The position numbers and the translations under genes were made by a program. Of a stretch of DNA of 14,431 nt, positions 13,684 to 14,431 are shown one piece after another. Position 1 is the stretch's first letter. Every line of letters begins with the position of its first letter. Under the pieces are notes generated by a model. It was not told where the DNA came from. It did no database searches and worked only from the letters and a program-made list of their open reading frames with translations. The stretch lies in assembly GCA_017939855.1 (NCBI GenBank), contig JAGAZW010000106.1:1-14431 (forward strand), in the 5' to 3' direction. The DNA comes from Clostridia bacterium (GTDB lineage: Bacteria; Bacillota; Clostridia; Oscillospirales; Acutalibacteraceae).

Positions 13684-14431
13684 TTAATCTTCGATAACAT
13701 AATCATCCATTTCATTTGGATAATATCCGCTTGGTGACAATATATTGCGATAGAACTCATAACTGACTGCATAACCAAAACCGCTTACATTATGCTCTAT
13801 TTCCTTACCTTTGCCCATCTTATAGACAAATAGATCGCCCTTATTTTCTTTGGCATCATAGTCAGCAATATAGTAGAGTTTACCGTTTGGTGTAATGGTG
13901 AAATCACAGACACCCTTATCGATAGTTTTGGTTTTGCCGTTTTTATATCTTATGAGTTTGCCACATTCTTTTTCCGGGTCATAATCTTCTATAAGATAAA
14001 ATGTTTTATAGTCATCAGACCAAAGAACGGCACTGACACTCTCAGCGACCTTCTTTTTATTTATACTCACCGTGCTAAGAGAGCTATACTCATATTCATC
14101 ATCTGACTCTTCATATTTTTCGGTCACAACGGTATCTTTACCGAGGACATAAAATGCATCTACATCCTTTTTATAACAACTTTCCTTTTTAAGCTTTTTG
14201 CCAGAAATTTCTGCCTTATAAAGATCATCGTCGGAAATATAGTATACCGTGTCGCCGTCCTCATTAAACTGGGCGCTATCGCCGTCGATTATACGTGTGG
14301 TATCCTCTAATGCGACATATGTTTGCTCGGAAGAATACAGAGCTGCATCAATCATACTGCTTACATCATAGATATCACTTATCTCAGAAATATTAATTTC
14401 ATCTATTTCGCTTTGATTGTAGGCATAGAAA
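13684..14431 (-). CDS. Beta-propeller-like protein, N-terminus outside the window (partial)
   Basis: The reading frame stays open from the stop at 13684 to the window edge. The 249 or so visible residues are the C-terminal part of a longer protein. A Met at 14355 is internal: codons upstream continue in frame without a stop (FAYNQSEIDEINISEISDIYDVSS). The sequence contains repeated units of about 40-50 residues of the type 'YYISDDDLYKAEISGKK', 'FYLIEDYDPEKECGKLIRYKNGK' and 'LYYIADYDAKENKGDLFVYKMGK'. These look like blades of a WD40-like or DUF5050-type beta-propeller and are rich in Tyr, Asp and Lys. No catalytic motif is seen. Related Clostridial proteins often begin with a zinc ribbon and a membrane segment, which would fit its zinc-ribbon neighbour, but that part is not visible. 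Function unknown. Confidence 0.75.
   Translation of the reverse strand, partial: FYAYNQSEIDEINISEISDIYDVSSMIDAALYSSEQTYVALEDTTRIIDGDSAQFNEDGDTVYYISDDDLYKAEISGKKLKKESCYKKDVDAFYVLGKDTVVTEKYEESDDEYEYSSLSTVSINKKKVAESVSAVLWSDDYKTFYLIEDYDPEKECGKLIRYKNGKTKTIDKGVCDFTITPNGKLYYIADYDAKENKGDLFVYKMGKGKEIEHNVSGFGYAVSYEFYRNILSPSGYYPNEMDDYVIED

Noticed and set aside
14353..14355. ATG that could be taken as the start of a complete 223-residue gene
   Set aside because: The same frame is open upstream to the window edge with similar residue composition, and no ribosome site precedes this ATG. It is an internal Met of a partial gene.

Overview
This window looks like chromosomal housekeeping DNA from a low-GC Gram-positive bacterium. 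The best guess is a gut-associated member of the Clostridia, in the Ruminococcaceae/Oscillospiraceae range. The signs are AT-rich intergenic regions, strong AGGAGG ribosome sites, sigma-A type promoters (one with perfect -35 and -10 hexamers), extended -10 promoters, a YmfF/YmfH-like M16 peptidase pair next to lgt, adjacent gltX and glnS genes, and a bile-salt-hydrolase-type enzyme. The taxonomic placement is inference; no rRNA or other phylogenetic marker beyond S20 is present.

Layout. (1) 1-1758, plus strand: a NagD-type HAD phosphatase, then a strongly expressed single-gene unit for a small zinc-ribbon membrane protein with a very acidic outer domain, ended by a clear terminator. (2) 1779-7276, minus strand: a tight operon transcribed leftward from a promoter at 7247-7276. 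It carries a non-catalytic M16 protein, a catalytic M16 peptidase (4-base overlap), lgt (2-base gap), folD (8-base overlap) and a TTG-initiated secreted, membrane-anchored protein of unknown function (17-base gap). rpsT follows on the same strand from its own promoter. (3) 7346-12054, plus strand: nrdR from a promoter divergent to the M16 operon, an intrinsic terminator, then gltX, glnS and a short NIF3-family gene (the last two overlap by 4 bases). (4) 12053-14431, minus strand: a choloylglycine hydrolase family enzyme, a coiled-coil/zinc-ribbon protein, and a beta-propeller-like protein cut off by the right edge of the window.

How the genes relate. Most are core functions: lipoprotein maturation (lgt), one-carbon metabolism (folD), ribosome assembly (rpsT), ribonucleotide reductase control (nrdR) and direct charging of tRNA-Glu and tRNA-Gln (gltX, glnS). 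The M16 pair resembles B. subtilis YmfF/YmfH, genetically linked to modification of elongation factor P. The hydrolase suggests contact with bile acids or other N-acyl amides.

I found no mobile element, CRISPR array, tRNA, rRNA, T-box or riboswitch. No intergenic gap exceeds 300 bases; the longest is the divergent promoter region at 7214-7407. There is no convincing multi-gene system of a new kind. The least explained parts are the zinc-ribbon membrane protein with its operator-like promoter, the TTG-start membrane protein, and the zinc-ribbon/propeller pair at the right edge.
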